The translations under genes and the position numbers were made by a program. Below are positions 25,760-35,569 of a DNA stretch of 64,000 bases, piece after piece. Each line of letters starts with the position of its first letter. Positions within the stretch are counted from its first letter, which is position 1. A model generated the notes under the pieces. The model did no database searches. It had not been told where the DNA came from and saw only the letters and a program-made list of their open reading frames with translations. This stretch comes from Streptococcus mitis (GTDB taxonomy: Bacteria; Bacillota; Bacilli; Lactobacillales; Streptococcaceae): the NCBI RefSeq assembly GCF_002096845.1, contig NZ_NCVK01000003.1:24020-88019 (forward strand). Reading direction: 5' to 3'.

Positions 25760-28456
25760 TTAAATCGCATTCTTGTCAAAGCCGAGTTTGCGTTGGATAA
25801 ATTTAACGATTTCGACGATGATAATCATTGAGAAGCTTCCGCCCATAACGATTCCCCACTGTGACAAGTCTAGTTTGGTTACATGGAAGATTCCTTCAAG
25901 TGGTTCTACAACGATTGTTGCCATGAGAAGGATGAAGGATACCAAGATAGACCAGTTGAAGGTCTTAGACTTGAATGGACCAACTGTCAAGATGGACTGG
26001 TAAACAGACTTGACATTGTAAGCATGGAAGAGCTGAATCAAACCAAGGGTTGCAAAGGCCATAGTAAGAGCATCTGCATGAATGGCATGATTGTCACCAA
26101 CATGAACTGGGTAAGCAATCGCAAGGCCATAAACACTCATAACAATAGCTGCTTGGAGTACACCTTGATAGATGATAGAACTAAAAACACCACCTGAGAA
26201 GAAGCTTGCCTTGCGTCCACGTGGTTTATGGTTCATGACACCAGGCTCAGCAGGTTCAACACCTAGAGCGATAGCTGGGAAGGTATCCGTTACCAAGTTG
26301 ATCCACAAGAGATGAACTGGTTGTAAGACGTCCCAACCAAACAAGGTTGATAGGAAGATGGTTAATACTTCAGCAGTATTGGCAGAAAGTAGGTACTGAA
26401 TAGTCTTTTGAATGTTTGAGAAGACCTTACGTCCTTCTTCAACTGCAACGATGATAGTCGCAAAGTTATCATCTGCAAGAATCATGTCAGATGCACCCTT
26501 AGAAACCTCTGTACCAGTGATTCCCATACCGATACCGATATCTGCTGTTTTCAGAGCTGGCGCATCATTGACACCGTCACCTGTCATAGCAACGACTTTA
26601 CCTTGTTTTTGCCAAGCCTTGACGATACGAACCTTGTGTTCTGGAGACACACGGGCATAAACAGAGTATTGACCAACTACTTTTTCAAATTCTTCATCAG
26701 AAAGTTCGTTGAGTTCGGCACCAGTTAAAACGTGTCCTTCTGTATCATTTGCATCAATGATTCCCAAACGTTTAGCAATAGCTTCTGCGGTGTCTTGGTG
26801 GTCACCTGTAATCATGATTGGACGGATTCCAGCTTCCTTAGCCACACGAACAGCCTCAGCAGCTTCAGGACGTTCAGGGTCAATCATCCCAATCAAACCA
26901 GTAAAGATTAAATCATTTTCAAGCTCTTCAGAAGTGAGGTTTTCTGGAATGCTGTCGATAATCTTATAAGCACCTGCAAGGACACGCAAGGCTTGGTGGG
27001 CCATTTCAGAGTTGTTTGTATGAATGAGGTTTGTAACCTTCTCATCAATCGGAGCAATATCCCCAGCCTTATCACGAAGAACACAACGTTTCAAAAGTTG
27101 GTCTGGCGCACCTTTAACCGCCACAAGGAATTTACCATCTGGCAATGGGTGAACCGTTGACATGAGCTTACGGTCAGAGTCAAATGGCAACTCAGCTACA
27201 CGAGGATATTTGTCTAAAAATCCTTTAACATCGTAGCCCTTGTCCAAGGCGTACTGGATGAAGGCTGTTTCTGTTGGATCACCAATTAGGTTTCCTTCCA
27301 CATCGATTTTCGTGTCATTGGCCAAGACAACTGAACGAAGTAGGGGCATTTCAAGACCCAGTTCAATGTCATCAGCTGAGTCATGTAGGACTGCATCGTA
27401 GAAGACTTTTTCGACGGTCATCTTGTTCATGGTCAGCGTACCAGTCTTATCAGAAGCGATGATTTCAGTTGAACCAAGTGTTTCTACTGCTGGCAATTTA
27501 CGAACGATAGAGTTACGTTTGGCCAAAACTTGAGTACCAAGGGCAAGAACGATGGTTACGATAGCAGGAAGCCCTTCTGGAATGGCTGCAACGGCAAGCG
27601 CAACAGAGGTCATCAACTCACCAAGTGGGTTTTTTCCTTGAATGAAGACTCCAACTACAAAAGTAACAAGGGCAATGACCAAGATAGCATAGGTCAAGAC
27701 CTTAGAAAGGTTGTTCAAGTTTTGTTTAAGTGGTGTATCAGTCTCATCCGCATCTTGAAGCATACCTGCGATATGACCAACTTCAGTGTACATCCCTGTA
27801 TTGACAACAACACCCATCCCACGACCATAGGTCACGTTAGAGTTTTGGAAGGCCATATTGACACGGTCACCAATACCTGCATCTGCAGCAAGCTCGACTG
27901 TCAAGTCTTTTTCTACTGGAACAGACTCACCTGTAAGAGCTGCTTCTTCGATTTTAAGAGAGTTGGCTTCTAGCAAACGTAGGTCTGCAGGTACTACATC
28001 ACCAGCTTCGAGAGCGACGATATCACCTGGTACCAATTCTTTAGAGTCAATCTCCGCCATATGCCCATCACGAAGAACGCGGGCAGCTGGACTAGACATG
28101 GATTTGAGGGCTTCGATAGCTTCTTCTGCTTTTCCTTCTTGGTAAACACCAAAGGCAGCATTGATGATAACCACGGCTAGGATGATAATGGCATCTGCGA
28201 TATCTTCCCCACCAGAAGTCACGACTGATAAGATAGCGGCCGCAACTAGTATGATAATCATCAAATCCTTAAATTGCTCGATGAACTTGACCAGTATTGA
28301 TCGTTTCTCGCCTTCTTCGAGTTCATTGTGGCCAAATTCGGCAAGGCGCTTTTCCGCCTCACTTGATGACAAACCTTGCTCGGTCGCATCCACAGCCTTC
28401 AAGACCTCTTCAGGACTCTGAGTGTAAAACGCTTGGCGTTTTTGTTCTTTTGACAT
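25760..28456 (-). CDS. mgtA: P-type Ca2+/Mn2+-exporting ATPase (MgtA/CaxP)
   Basis: 898-residue P2-type ATPase of the SERCA/PMR1 type. Start at ATG 28456 with AAGGAGGAG upstream; the longer frame is untranslated leader. Features: cation-ATPase N-domain (about 10-75), TGES near 170, a PEGLPA motif in helix 4, phosphorylated D336 in DKTGTLT, the hinge TGDGVNDAPALK near 625, and a C-terminal helical domain. The pneumococcal orthologue is described as a calcium efflux pump (CaxP) and as the Mn2+/Ca2+ pump MgtA under a manganese riboswitch, which is found here too. The Mn exporter mntE lies 4 kb upstream. Confidence 0.93.
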   Translation of the reverse strand: MSKEQKRQAFYTQSPEEVLKAVDATEQGLSSSEAEKRLAEFGHNELEEGEKRSILVKFIEQFKDLMIIILVAAAILSVVTSGGEDIADAIIILAVVIINAAFGVYQEGKAEEAIEALKSMSSPAARVLRDGHMAEIDSKELVPGDIVALEAGDVVPADLRLLEANSLKIEEAALTGESVPVEKDLTVELAADAGIGDRVNMAFQNSNVTYGRGMGVVVNTGMYTEVGHIAGMLQDADETDTPLKQNLNNLSKVLTYAILVIALVTFVVGVFIQGKNPLGELMTSVALAVAAIPEGLPAIVTIVLALGTQVLAKRNSIVRKLPAVETLGSTEIIASDKTGTLTMNKMTVEKVFYDAVLHDSADDIELGLEMPLLRSVVLANDTKIDVEGNLIGDPTETAFIQYALDKGYDVKGFLDKYPRVAELPFDSDRKLMSTVHPLPDGKFLVAVKGAPDQLLKRCVLRDKAGDIAPIDEKVTNLIHTNNSEMAHQALRVLAGAYKIIDSIPENLTSEELENDLIFTGLIGMIDPERPEAAEAVRVAKEAGIRPIMITGDHQDTAEAIAKRLGIIDANDTEGHVLTGAELNELSDEEFEKVVGQYSVYARVSPEHKVRIVKAWQKQGKVVAMTGDGVNDAPALKTADIGIGMGITGTEVSKGASDMILADDNFATIIVAVEEGRKVFSNIQKTIQYLLSANTAEVLTIFLSTLFGWDVLQPVHLLWINLVTDTFPAIALGVEPAEPGVMNHKPRGRKASFFSGGVFSSIIYQGVLQAAIVMSVYGLAIAYPVHVGDNHAIHADALTMAFATLGLIQLFHAYNVKSVYQSILTVGPFKSKTFNWSILVSFILLMATIVVEPLEGIFHVTKLDLSQWGIVMGGSFSMIIIVEIVKFIQRKLGFDKNAI

Positions 28457-28523
28457 GTGTCTCCTCCTTGACATTGTGTGCAAAACAGGCCCTCTATTTC
28501 TCATCGTATCTTTTCACGACAAA

Positions 28524-28557
28524 CAAAAAGAGACCTGTTAATCATAACAAGTCTCGC
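28524..28557 (-). terminator. Expression-platform terminator of the Mn riboswitch
   Basis: Minus-strand stem GAGACTTGTTA / TAACAGGTCTC with a TGAT loop, then TTTTT. It lies between the aptamer and the mgtA start, so readthrough can be controlled. Confidence 0.85.
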
Positions 28558-28646
28558 TGTTTAAGATAGTGCCGGAAAGCATACTTTTCAGTATAAAATT
28601 CGGAATGACGACACTATCACAGGTTTCTGCCAGCTACTCCCTTGAG
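28558..28646 (-). ncRNA. yybP-ykoY manganese riboswitch aptamer
   Basis: Read on the minus strand, the leader contains the hallmark pieces of the yybP-ykoY class: GGGAGTAGCTGGC near the 5' end, CGTCA in the middle and GCTTTCCGGCACTATC near the 3' end, pairing back to GATAGTG. A strong terminator follows. Mn2+ binding to this class favours antitermination, turning on metal export. The gene below is exactly the ATPase reported for streptococci. Confidence 0.9.
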
Positions 28647-28653
28647 TAGTACT

Positions 28654-28681
28654 ATTATACCAAATTTTGGGGAGTTTTCAA
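28654..28681 (-). promoter_or_regulatory. mgtA: mgtA riboswitch promoter
   Basis: Minus strand -35 TTGAAA (28676-28681), 16-bp spacer, -10 TATAAT (28654-28659). The -35 overlaps the stop codon of the glycosyltransferase gene, and no terminator separates the two genes. Confidence 0.8.
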
Positions 28682-29664
28682 GGATTAAAATCCGATGAAA
28701 CACTATCTATATCAAAAGTACGATCACTGATAATATACCTAGGACGGCGTTTTGTCTCCAGATAAATCTTTCCAACATACTCACCAATTACACCCAAACT
28801 AATCAATTGAACTCCACCAAGTAGGCTAACTATTACATAAGTGCTCGCCCAGCCAGCCACAACCGTACCAGCAAACTTACTCCATATAACCCAAATAATC
28901 AATAGAAAACTAAAGAGTGACGTCAAAACACCAAGGCTTGTAATCAACCGAATCGGTTTGATTGATAAACTGGTAATTCCATCCATAGCTAAACCAAGCA
29001 TTTTAGAAAGTGGGTAATGGCTCTCGCCAGCAATTCGTTCATGGCGCTTATACGAAACGTAAGAATATTTAAAGCCAACTAAAGGCATTAAACCACGAAG
29101 AAAAAGATTGACTTCAGTAAATTTTTCTAATTCCTTTAAGAATCTTTTAGAAACCAATCGATAGTCGGCATGATTAAAAACAACTTCTGCTCCAAATAAG
29201 CGTAGTACCTTATAGAAACCTTCAGCTGTAATTCGTTTAAAAGCAGAATCCGTGTCACGATTATCCCGTACACCATAGACAATTTCCGAACCACTTTTAT
29301 ACTCCGAAACCATATTGTCCATGCAATTAATGTCATCTTGTCCATCAGCATCAATGGTAATGACTATATCAGCAAACTGAATAGCTTCATACATACCTGC
29401 AAGAACGCTACTCTGATGCCCCCTATTACGACTTTGCGACACACCAACTACAGAAGGAATGGAATTAGCATAACTTTCAATCAGTTCCCAAGTCCGATCC
29501 TTACTACCATCATTTACATACATGATTTTACTAAGAGGATGGATTTCTTCTTTCTTTACTAATTGTTCAATTTTTTCAACAAACATTGGATTAGTATGTG
29601 GTAAGACTTGCTCTTCGTTATAACATGGAATAACTATATATAAAATTGGCTTTTGTCTACTCAT
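28678..29664 (-). CDS. GT2 glycosyltransferase, GtrB/CsbB (dolichol-phosphate-mannose-synthase-like) type
   Basis: 328 residues. N-terminal GT-A domain (about 5-225): ILYIVIPCYNEEQVL, VNDGSKDRTW near 51, and the metal/nucleotide motif TIDADGQDD near 103. Two transmembrane helices close the protein (about 236-261 and 270-293), as in GtrB, CsbB and YkoT, which load a sugar from UDP-sugar onto undecaprenyl phosphate. It overlaps the acyltransferase gene by 8 bp and is the last of three coupled genes. Sugar identity is unknown. It is probably accessory, and its end abuts the mgtA promoter. Confidence 0.85.
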   Translation of the reverse strand: MSRQKPILYIVIPCYNEEQVLPHTNPMFVEKIEQLVKKEEIHPLSKIMYVNDGSKDRTWELIESYANSIPSVVGVSQSRNRGHQSSVLAGMYEAIQFADIVITIDADGQDDINCMDNMVSEYKSGSEIVYGVRDNRDTDSAFKRITAEGFYKVLRLFGAEVVFNHADYRLVSKRFLKELEKFTEVNLFLRGLMPLVGFKYSYVSYKRHERIAGESHYPLSKMLGLAMDGITSLSIKPIRLITSLGVLTSLFSFLLIIWVIWSKFAGTVVAGWASTYVIVSLLGGVQLISLGVIGEYVGKIYLETKRRPRYIISDRTFDIDSVSSDFNP

Positions 29665-30688
29665 CTTTTTCTCCTAATCTTTTTAACCCAAAAGGAAAGT
29701 TAGTTCCTCTAAACATCCTGACTATCAATTCACAGCCCAAAATTGTCAATATGGCTACAAAAATTGTTGTTATATATTGATTAACAAAAATTCCAGTATA
29801 TTTAGTAGACAACTCTTTAACTAATTTTTCTACCAATACCAGAACTATCGGCGAATGGACTCCATAATAAATCAATGTTTTTTGTCCGATTGATTTCATA
29901 ATGGAACTCTCTGGAAGTGTTTTAAAAAATATAAGAACACTCCAAATTCCTGAAATAGCTGCCAAGTAAAATAAGAAATGATTTCCAATTTGCTGATAAT
30001 ACAAATCAACAATTTGATAGCCACTCACTCGATAGTTTAGTTTACTACTATAATTGGTAAGAATAAGGCCTATCGGTAAAAAGTAAATTGAAAAATACTT
30101 TTCTAATTGATGTAAATTATTCTTAGTCCATACTCCCAGTAAGATGAAAATCAGAGCAACAGGAACTAAATCAATATTCCAAATCAAATAATACTCCCTA
30201 TTATATACCTTCTGTCCAAGATAAACTAAAACCAAGAGAGATAGGATTATTATCACCCACTGACCCACATTCCATCTTCTCTTTAAAATAAAGTAGCTAA
30301 AAACATGAGACAAAAACAAAACATTCAAAAACCACAATTGAAAATAAATATGCAAACGATCTGAAAGCAGTAACTGTTTTATAAAATGAAGAATATTGAA
30401 ACTCAAAACTTGATCAGGGTACATGACAAAAAGTTGAAACAGAAAAACAAAACTATTCAACAGGAAAAAAGGAACGACTAAACTCTTTACCTTATTTAAA
30501 CAATAGCCTGAGAAAGTTTCATACTTTCTAATATTCAAAGTAAAACCAGATAAGAAAAAGAACAATGGTATGTGGAATGCATAGAGAAGCAACTTAGCAT
30601 TATTTGGGACGAAGCTACTATGTCCAATGATAACTAATATAATCGCTAAACCTTTAGACATATCTATGTAACCAATTCGGTTCTTCAT
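29657..30688 (-). CDS. Acyltransferase-3 family integral membrane protein
   Basis: 343 residues with about 10 hydrophobic segments. The opening IGYIDMSKGLAIILVIIGHS with catalytic-type His (H22), then the FHIPLFFFLSGF motif near 44-55, is the signature of acyltransferase-3 (OafA/WecH/NodX) proteins, which transfer O-acyl groups to sugars across the membrane. There is no SGNH domain. Codon use is AT-rich like both neighbours. It starts 1 bp after the stop of the upstream GT-C-like gene and overlaps the GT2 gene below, so all three are translationally coupled. Confidence 0.85.
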   Translation of the reverse strand: MKNRIGYIDMSKGLAIILVIIGHSSFVPNNAKLLLYAFHIPLFFFLSGFTLNIRKYETFSGYCLNKVKSLVVPFFLLNSFVFLFQLFVMYPDQVLSFNILHFIKQLLLSDRLHIYFQLWFLNVLFLSHVFSYFILKRRWNVGQWVIIILSLLVLVYLGQKVYNREYYLIWNIDLVPVALIFILLGVWTKNNLHQLEKYFSIYFLPIGLILTNYSSKLNYRVSGYQIVDLYYQQIGNHFLFYLAAISGIWSVLIFFKTLPESSIMKSIGQKTLIYYGVHSPIVLVLVEKLVKELSTKYTGIFVNQYITTIFVAILTILGCELIVRMFRGTNFPFGLKRLGEKDE

Positions 30689-30689
30689 A

Positions 30690-32300
30690 CTATCCTCCTG
30701 TTCCTAATTTTAATCGATAAACGCTCATATCTGAAGTGACTGATTCAACTTCCTCAAAGTAAACATCCTTCTGATAATGTTCTTTCATAATTTTTTTAAC
30801 ACTATCCATATTCCCTGAGGAAGTGGACCAAAAGAAGAGAATATTCTGATTGTTGATTGCAGAAGACAACAGATTTTCAGGATCTTCAACTCCGTATTTC
30901 TTCATTTGTTGATAATAATGAGGAGAAAAAGTTTGCCAATTCCCTAATGTTGTCGTATTTGTCACTAACTGATTAGATCTTAATTTAAATGTTGACAATG
31001 TAGGCTGTGAAGTTACCAGAGTACCATATCCACCAAAAATAATAAGTTTATCTGAATTTTTCTGTACAAGATCTTGGTATTCTGATACTATTGACGATTG
31101 AATATAGGGAAACCAATACAGTTCTTGTCCAAGCTTATTTATCCATACCGCTCCTCCTAGTATTCCCATTATTTGTATGCTAAGAAACACCTGCCTCTTA
31201 TCAAATAAACTTCTTTTTTCATAAAATGATCGAGCATAAAAAATAAATACTAATAAAAAACATACTATTAGAGGGATATATACGCGCTCTACTACCCTCT
31301 GTCTAACAAAAAGAGCTCCAATTAAAAGTAAAGGGAAAATCGGTACAAACCATCCGTATAGCTTCTTAGGCTTAAAAATCAAAAACCAACCAATCAGCAT
31401 TAAAGAGAAGGTTGTCAGAATACTATTCTTAAAAAAATCTGATATCATTTGATGCAGATTAAACGAGTATTTCTCTGGAAGAGAACGAACAGATTGAATG
31501 TTTGTTAAAAGAGTATTACTTAAAGCTTTTTTTTCAGCAAATAACCAATAGGTGGAGACATTCAAATCATTCTCACTTACCCCCAAAGCTTTAAATTCAT
31601 TCGCATGTCTTTGATAATCAATAGCAGGATAATCTCTCAAATTCGTACTTAGGGAATTCCATATCAAATACTCCTGTACATCAGCTTTCCCCAGTGTATA
31701 TAGTCTATTGGAAGCAAAAATGAGTAAAATGACACTAAATAATAAAACAATTTCTTTTCTTTTTTTAGAACATATCCACTCAAAGATCAGAAAAGGGAAT
31801 AACAGTAAAATAAAGCTAGATATAATCTGAGGTCTAATTGATAAACCAATGAATAATAGTGATAGTCCTGAAATATACCTTTTGTCAAATAGTAAAAAAG
31901 TTGCTGCTGTAGCTGATAAATATGCAATAACGGAAAAAGAAAAATATTTAATAAGTATCAATTGAGCTAAAAACACTATTGGAAGCAAAAGATACAGTTT
32001 TTTCTTATAAAAAAAGATTGCATAGACACCAAAACTAATACAGTAAATACTAACTAAAAAACAAAAATAAATATTCCAATTTGTAAAAATTTGTTGCAAT
32101 AAAACTAAACCGGAAGATAATAGAATTCCCATATAAGGTAATAACATATTTCCCCCAGATAATATAGTTTGATTTACCATGATATCATCTACAACAGGAT
32201 ATTCAAAACCTCTCATTGATATATAGAAATAAAAAAATAAAAATGGCAAAAATAAAAAACTTAAGTTAAGTAGCCTACTGACCATATTTTTATTTATCAT
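30690..32300 (-). CDS. Polytopic GT-C-like membrane protein, probable lipid-linked-sugar glycosyltransferase
   Basis: 536 residues with 11-13 hydrophobic segments in the first two thirds, then a hydrophilic C-terminal domain (about 400-536). After helix 1 comes an extracytoplasmic loop with paired aspartates, EYPVVDDIMVNQT (about 33-45), the position of the catalytic acid motif in GT-C enzymes. This fits GtrII/YfhO-like transferases that use undecaprenyl-phosphate sugars, but no exact family is recognised. First gene of the three-gene cassette; very AT-rich, consistent with horizontal acquisition. A polymerase or ligase for a surface glycan is an alternative. Confidence 0.65.
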   Translation of the reverse strand: MINKNMVSRLLNLSFLFLPFLFFYFYISMRGFEYPVVDDIMVNQTILSGGNMLLPYMGILLSSGLVLLQQIFTNWNIYFCFLVSIYCISFGVYAIFFYKKKLYLLLPIVFLAQLILIKYFSFSVIAYLSATAATFLLFDKRYISGLSLLFIGLSIRPQIISSFILLLFPFLIFEWICSKKRKEIVLLFSVILLIFASNRLYTLGKADVQEYLIWNSLSTNLRDYPAIDYQRHANEFKALGVSENDLNVSTYWLFAEKKALSNTLLTNIQSVRSLPEKYSFNLHQMISDFFKNSILTTFSLMLIGWFLIFKPKKLYGWFVPIFPLLLIGALFVRQRVVERVYIPLIVCFLLVFIFYARSFYEKRSLFDKRQVFLSIQIMGILGGAVWINKLGQELYWFPYIQSSIVSEYQDLVQKNSDKLIIFGGYGTLVTSQPTLSTFKLRSNQLVTNTTTLGNWQTFSPHYYQQMKKYGVEDPENLLSSAINNQNILFFWSTSSGNMDSVKKIMKEHYQKDVYFEEVESVTSDMSVYRLKLGTGG

Positions 32301-32414
32301 TACAAGCTCTCTTTCGAATAAATATTATCCTTCAATTCTATCATATTTCCTAAAAAAAAAAAGCATTTTCTGCTTTGTATTTTCTTAGTTTTAGCTTAGT
32401 TTTATCCGTCCTAT

Positions 32415-32443
32415 TTGAATTTTCCCTTGAAAACCAGTATAAT
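32415..32443 (+). promoter_or_regulatory. mntE: mntE promoter
   Basis: -35 TTGAAT (32415-32420), 17-bp spacer, -10 TATAAT (32438-32443), about 33 bp before the ATG. Upstream, near 32350-32373, an A-run with an AAGCA/TGCTT hairpin looks like a leftover terminator. Confidence 0.75.
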
Positions 32444-32476
32444 GGTAGAATGCTATGTGACTAGAAAGGAAGTTGA

Positions 32477-33661
32477 ATGAAGCAATCTATCTCAAATCTC
32501 AAGTTAGCTGAACGTGGGGCCATTATCAGTATTTCGACCTATTTGATCTTGTCTGCAGCCAAATTAGCAACTGGTCATCTTCTTCATTCATCCAGTTTGG
32601 TAGCCGATGGTTTCAACAACGTGTCGGACATCATTGGAAATATTGCCCTCTTGATTGGAATTCGAATGGCCCGCCAACCTGCTGACCGAGACCACCGTTT
32701 TGGCCACTGGAAGATTGAGGATTTGGCTAGCTTAATCACTTCCATCATCATGTTCTATGTTGGTTTCGATGTACTTCGGGATACCATTCAAAAAATTCTC
32801 AGTCATGAAGAAACGGTCATTGACCCTCTTGGTGCAACCCTAGGAATCATTTCTGCAGCGATTATGTTTGTAGTTTATCTCTACAATACTCGCCTCAGTA
32901 AGAAATCCAACTCCAAGGCCCTCAAGGTTGCCGCTAAGGACAATCTTTCTGACGCTGTCACCTCACTTGGTACTACTATTGCCATCCTAGCTAGCAGTTT
33001 CAATTATCCCATTGTGGATAAACTGGTTGCTATCATCATCACCTTCTTTATCTTGAAAACTGCCTATGATATCTTTATCGAGTCTTCCTTTAGTCTTTCA
33101 GATGGTTTTGACGACCGTCTGCTTGAGGATTATCAAAAGGCCATTATGGAAATTCCCAAAATCAGCAAGGTTAAGTCCCAAAGAGGTCGTACCTACGGTA
33201 GCAACATCTACCTGGATATTACGCTAGAGATGAACCCTGACCTGTCTGTTTTTGAGAGTCATGAAATCGCGGATCAGGTCGAGTCTATGCTGGAGGAACG
33301 TTTTGGGGTTTTTGATACCGATGTCCATATTGAGCCAGCGCCTATCCCTGAAGATGAAATTTTAGACAATGTCTATAAAAAATTGCTTATGCGCGAGCAA
33401 TTGATTGATCAGGGAAATCAACTGGAAGAATTCTTGGCTGACGATTTTGTCTATATTCGTCAAGATGGAGAACAGATGGATAAAGAGACCTATAAAGCCG
33501 AAAAAGAGTTGAATTCTGCTATCAAGGACATTCAAATCACTTCCATCAGTCAGAAGACCAAACTCATCTGCTATGAGTTAGATGGTATCGTCCATACCAG
33601 TATCTGGCGTCGCCACGAAACTTGGCAAAATATCTTTCATCAAGAAACTAAAAAAGAATAG
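32477..33661 (+). CDS. mntE: Cation diffusion facilitator manganese exporter (MntE)
   Basis: 394 residues. Six transmembrane helices (about 15-215) with metal-site motifs in helix 2 (DGFNNVSDIIGN, about 44-55) and helix 5 (AKDNLSDAVTSLGT, about 153-166); the Asn/Asp pattern is that of Mn-type CDF proteins. A cytoplasmic CDF dimerisation domain follows (about 220-300), plus a C-terminal extension to 394, the length I recall for pneumococcal MntE. It exports Mn2+ with proton exchange. It is divergent from mgtA's strand; here a three-gene cassette lies between them. Confidence 0.92.
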   Translation: MKQSISNLKLAERGAIISISTYLILSAAKLATGHLLHSSSLVADGFNNVSDIIGNIALLIGIRMARQPADRDHRFGHWKIEDLASLITSIIMFYVGFDVLRDTIQKILSHEETVIDPLGATLGIISAAIMFVVYLYNTRLSKKSNSKALKVAAKDNLSDAVTSLGTTIAILASSFNYPIVDKLVAIIITFFILKTAYDIFIESSFSLSDGFDDRLLEDYQKAIMEIPKISKVKSQRGRTYGSNIYLDITLEMNPDLSVFESHEIADQVESMLEERFGVFDTDVHIEPAPIPEDEILDNVYKKLLMREQLIDQGNQLEEFLADDFVYIRQDGEQMDKETYKAEKELNSAIKDIQITSISQKTKLICYELDGIVHTSIWRRHETWQNIFHQETKKE

Positions 33662-33692
33662 AGAAATCCTGTCATGAGACGGGATTTTTCTA
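33662..33692. terminator. Bidirectional terminator between mntE and the ABC-F gene
   Basis: Hairpin AGAAATCCTGTC / GACGGGATTTTTCT with a short ATGA loop and a T-run on the plus strand; the convergent ABC-F gene ends 6 bp further. Confidence 0.75.
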
Positions 33693-33697
33693 TTCTT

Positions 33698-35569
33698 CTA
33701 GCTATCAAAGTCACTTAGATACTCATAGCGTTCGTATTTTTCAAGGAGTGCTTCGTTTTTCTCATCTAGCTCTTTCTGAAGAGTAGCCAGTTTGCCAAAG
33801 TCAGAGCCGTTGGCCTGCATTTCCTCTTCAATAGCAGCGATACGGTTTTCCAAGGCTTCAATATCACCTTCAATACTTGCCCACTCCTGCTTTTCTTGGT
33901 AAGTCATGCGTTTCTTGTCTTCTCTGACCTTGACCACTTTTTCCTTTTCGGCTTTTTGCACCTGATTGGCCATCTCTGTTTCAAAGACTTTTTCATCAAG
34001 ATAATCGGTATAATGACCAAAGAAAGGACGAATCTTGCCATCCTCAAAAGCGAGAATCTTAGTCGCTACCTTATCCAAGAAATAGCGGTCGTGACTAACA
34101 GTCAAAACTGGACCAGCAAAGCCTTGCAAGAAATTCTCCAAAACTGTCAAGGTCGCAATATCTAAGTCATTTGTCGGTTCGTCCAAGAGAAGAACATTTG
34201 GTTTTTCCAAGAGCAGTTTGAGGAGATAAAGACGTTTTTTCTCTCCCCCAGACAATTTCTCAATCAAGGTTCCATGCGTCGAACGTGGGAAAAGAAACTG
34301 CTCCAGCAGCTCTGCAATCGAAGTCGTAGAACCACCGCTGGTCTTGACCTCCTCTGCCACTTCCTGCAGGTAATTGATCACTCGCTTACTTTCATCCAAG
34401 TCCTCAATTTGCTGAGAGAAATAGGCGATACGAACTGTTTCTCCAATCACAACTTGCCCTGCTGTCGGTTCAAGACTTCCTGCAATCAAGTTAAGGAGAG
34501 TCGATTTCCCAACACCGTTGTCCCCAACGATTCCAATACGGTCTTTAGCCTGCACCAAGAGATTAAAATCTTGCAAAATGGGCTTGTTTTCATAGGCAAA
34601 GGTAACATCCTGAAACTCGATGACTTTCTTCCCAATACGACTGGTTTCAAAGTTCATGGTCAAGTCTGTCTCAGCAACTCCGCCTGAAACTTCCTTTTTC
34701 AGGTCGTGGAAACGATTGATACGAGCCTGCTGCTTGGTCGCACGCGCCTGCGGTTGTCTGCGCATCCAGGCCAATTCTTGCTTATAAAGTTGTTCCTTTT
34801 TGTGGAGAAGAGCCGCATCGCGCTCGTCCTGTTCCGCCTTAAGGCGAACATAATCCTGATAATTTCCCTGATATTCGGTCAAGCCTGCTCGGTCCAACTC
34901 GAAAATCCGTGTTGACAAAGCGTCTAGGAAATAACGATCGTGGGTAATAAAAAGGACGGTCTTCTTGGAATTTTTCAAAAAGAGGGTCAGCCACTCAATA
35001 GTCGCAATGTCCAGATGGTTGGTCGGCTCATCGAGAAGCAAGAGGTCGTGGTTGCCAAGTAAGACTTGCGCCAACTGAACTCGTCTTCTCAGACCACCTG
35101 ACAATTCCCCAACTGGAGTGGATAAGTCCTGAATACCCAGCTTACTAAGAACCGTCTTGACCTGACTCTCAATTTCCCAAGCTTGGAGGGAGTCCATTTC
35201 TGCCATGACTCGTTCCAAACGCGCCTGCTTGTCCTCACTGTAGTTGAGCATGAGAAGTTCATACTCACGAATAAGCTGGATTTCCTTGAGGTCGCTAGAT
35301 AGAACCGTATCCAAGACCGTCTTGCTATCATCAAAATCAGGATCTTGAGTCAAGTAACCAATCTGGTAATCATTCTTAGCTGAAAAGGGACTAACATCCC
35401 CATCAAATCCAGAAACACCAGAAAGAACATCTAAAAGGGTGGTCTTACCAGTCCCATTGACACCGATTAAACCAATTCTATCCAAGTCATGGATGATAAA
35501 GGAAATATCCTTAAAAACGGTCTTATCACCGACGGATTTACTTAGTTTTTCAACGATAAAATCACTCAT
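33698..35569 (-). CDS. ABC-F family ATPase (Uup/YfmR-like ribosome-associated factor)
   Basis: 623 residues, no membrane segments. Two ABC domains: Walker [11 protein letters not shown] (about 36-45) with signature [10 protein letters not shown], and [10 protein letters not shown] (about 348-357) with [10 protein letters not shown]. They are joined by a charged linker (about 235-300) and followed by a C-terminal coiled-coil tail (about 540-610). That layout is the Uup/YfmR class, which acts on stalled or elongating ribosomes. Antibiotic-resistance ABC-F proteins usually lack such a tail. The start overlaps the end of cca by 4 bp. Confidence 0.88.
   Translation of the reverse strand: MSDFIVEKLSKSVGDKTVFKDISFIIHDLDRIGLIGVNGTGKTTLLDVLSGVSGFDGDVSPFSAKNDYQIGYLTQDPDFDDSKTVLDTVLSSDLKEIQLIREYELLMLNYSEDKQARLERVMAEMDSLQAWEIESQVKTVLSKLGIQDLSTPVGELSGGLRRRVQLAQVLLGNHDLLLLDEPTNHLDIATIEWLTLFLKNSKKTVLFITHDRYFLDALSTRIFELDRAGLTEYQGNYQDYVRLKAEQDERDAALLHKKEQLYKQELAWMRRQPQARATKQQARINRFHDLKKEVSGGVAETDLTMNFETSRIGKKVIEFQDVTFAYENKPILQDFNLLVQAKDRIGIVGDNGVGKSTLLNLIAGSLEPTAGQVVIGETVRIAYFSQQIEDLDESKRVINYLQEVAEEVKTSGGSTTSIAELLEQFLFPRSTHGTLIEKLSGGEKKRLYLLKLLLEKPNVLLLDEPTNDLDIATLTVLENFLQGFAGPVLTVSHDRYFLDKVATKILAFEDGKIRPFFGHYTDYLDEKVFETEMANQVQKAEKEKVVKVREDKKRMTYQEKQEWASIEGDIEALENRIAAIEEEMQANGSDFGKLATLQKELDEKNEALLEKYERYEYLSDFDS

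Noticed and set aside
28457..28504. Extra N-terminal codons of the P-type ATPase
   Set aside because: They lie in the leader after the riboswitch terminator; the ATG at 28456 has a strong ribosome site.
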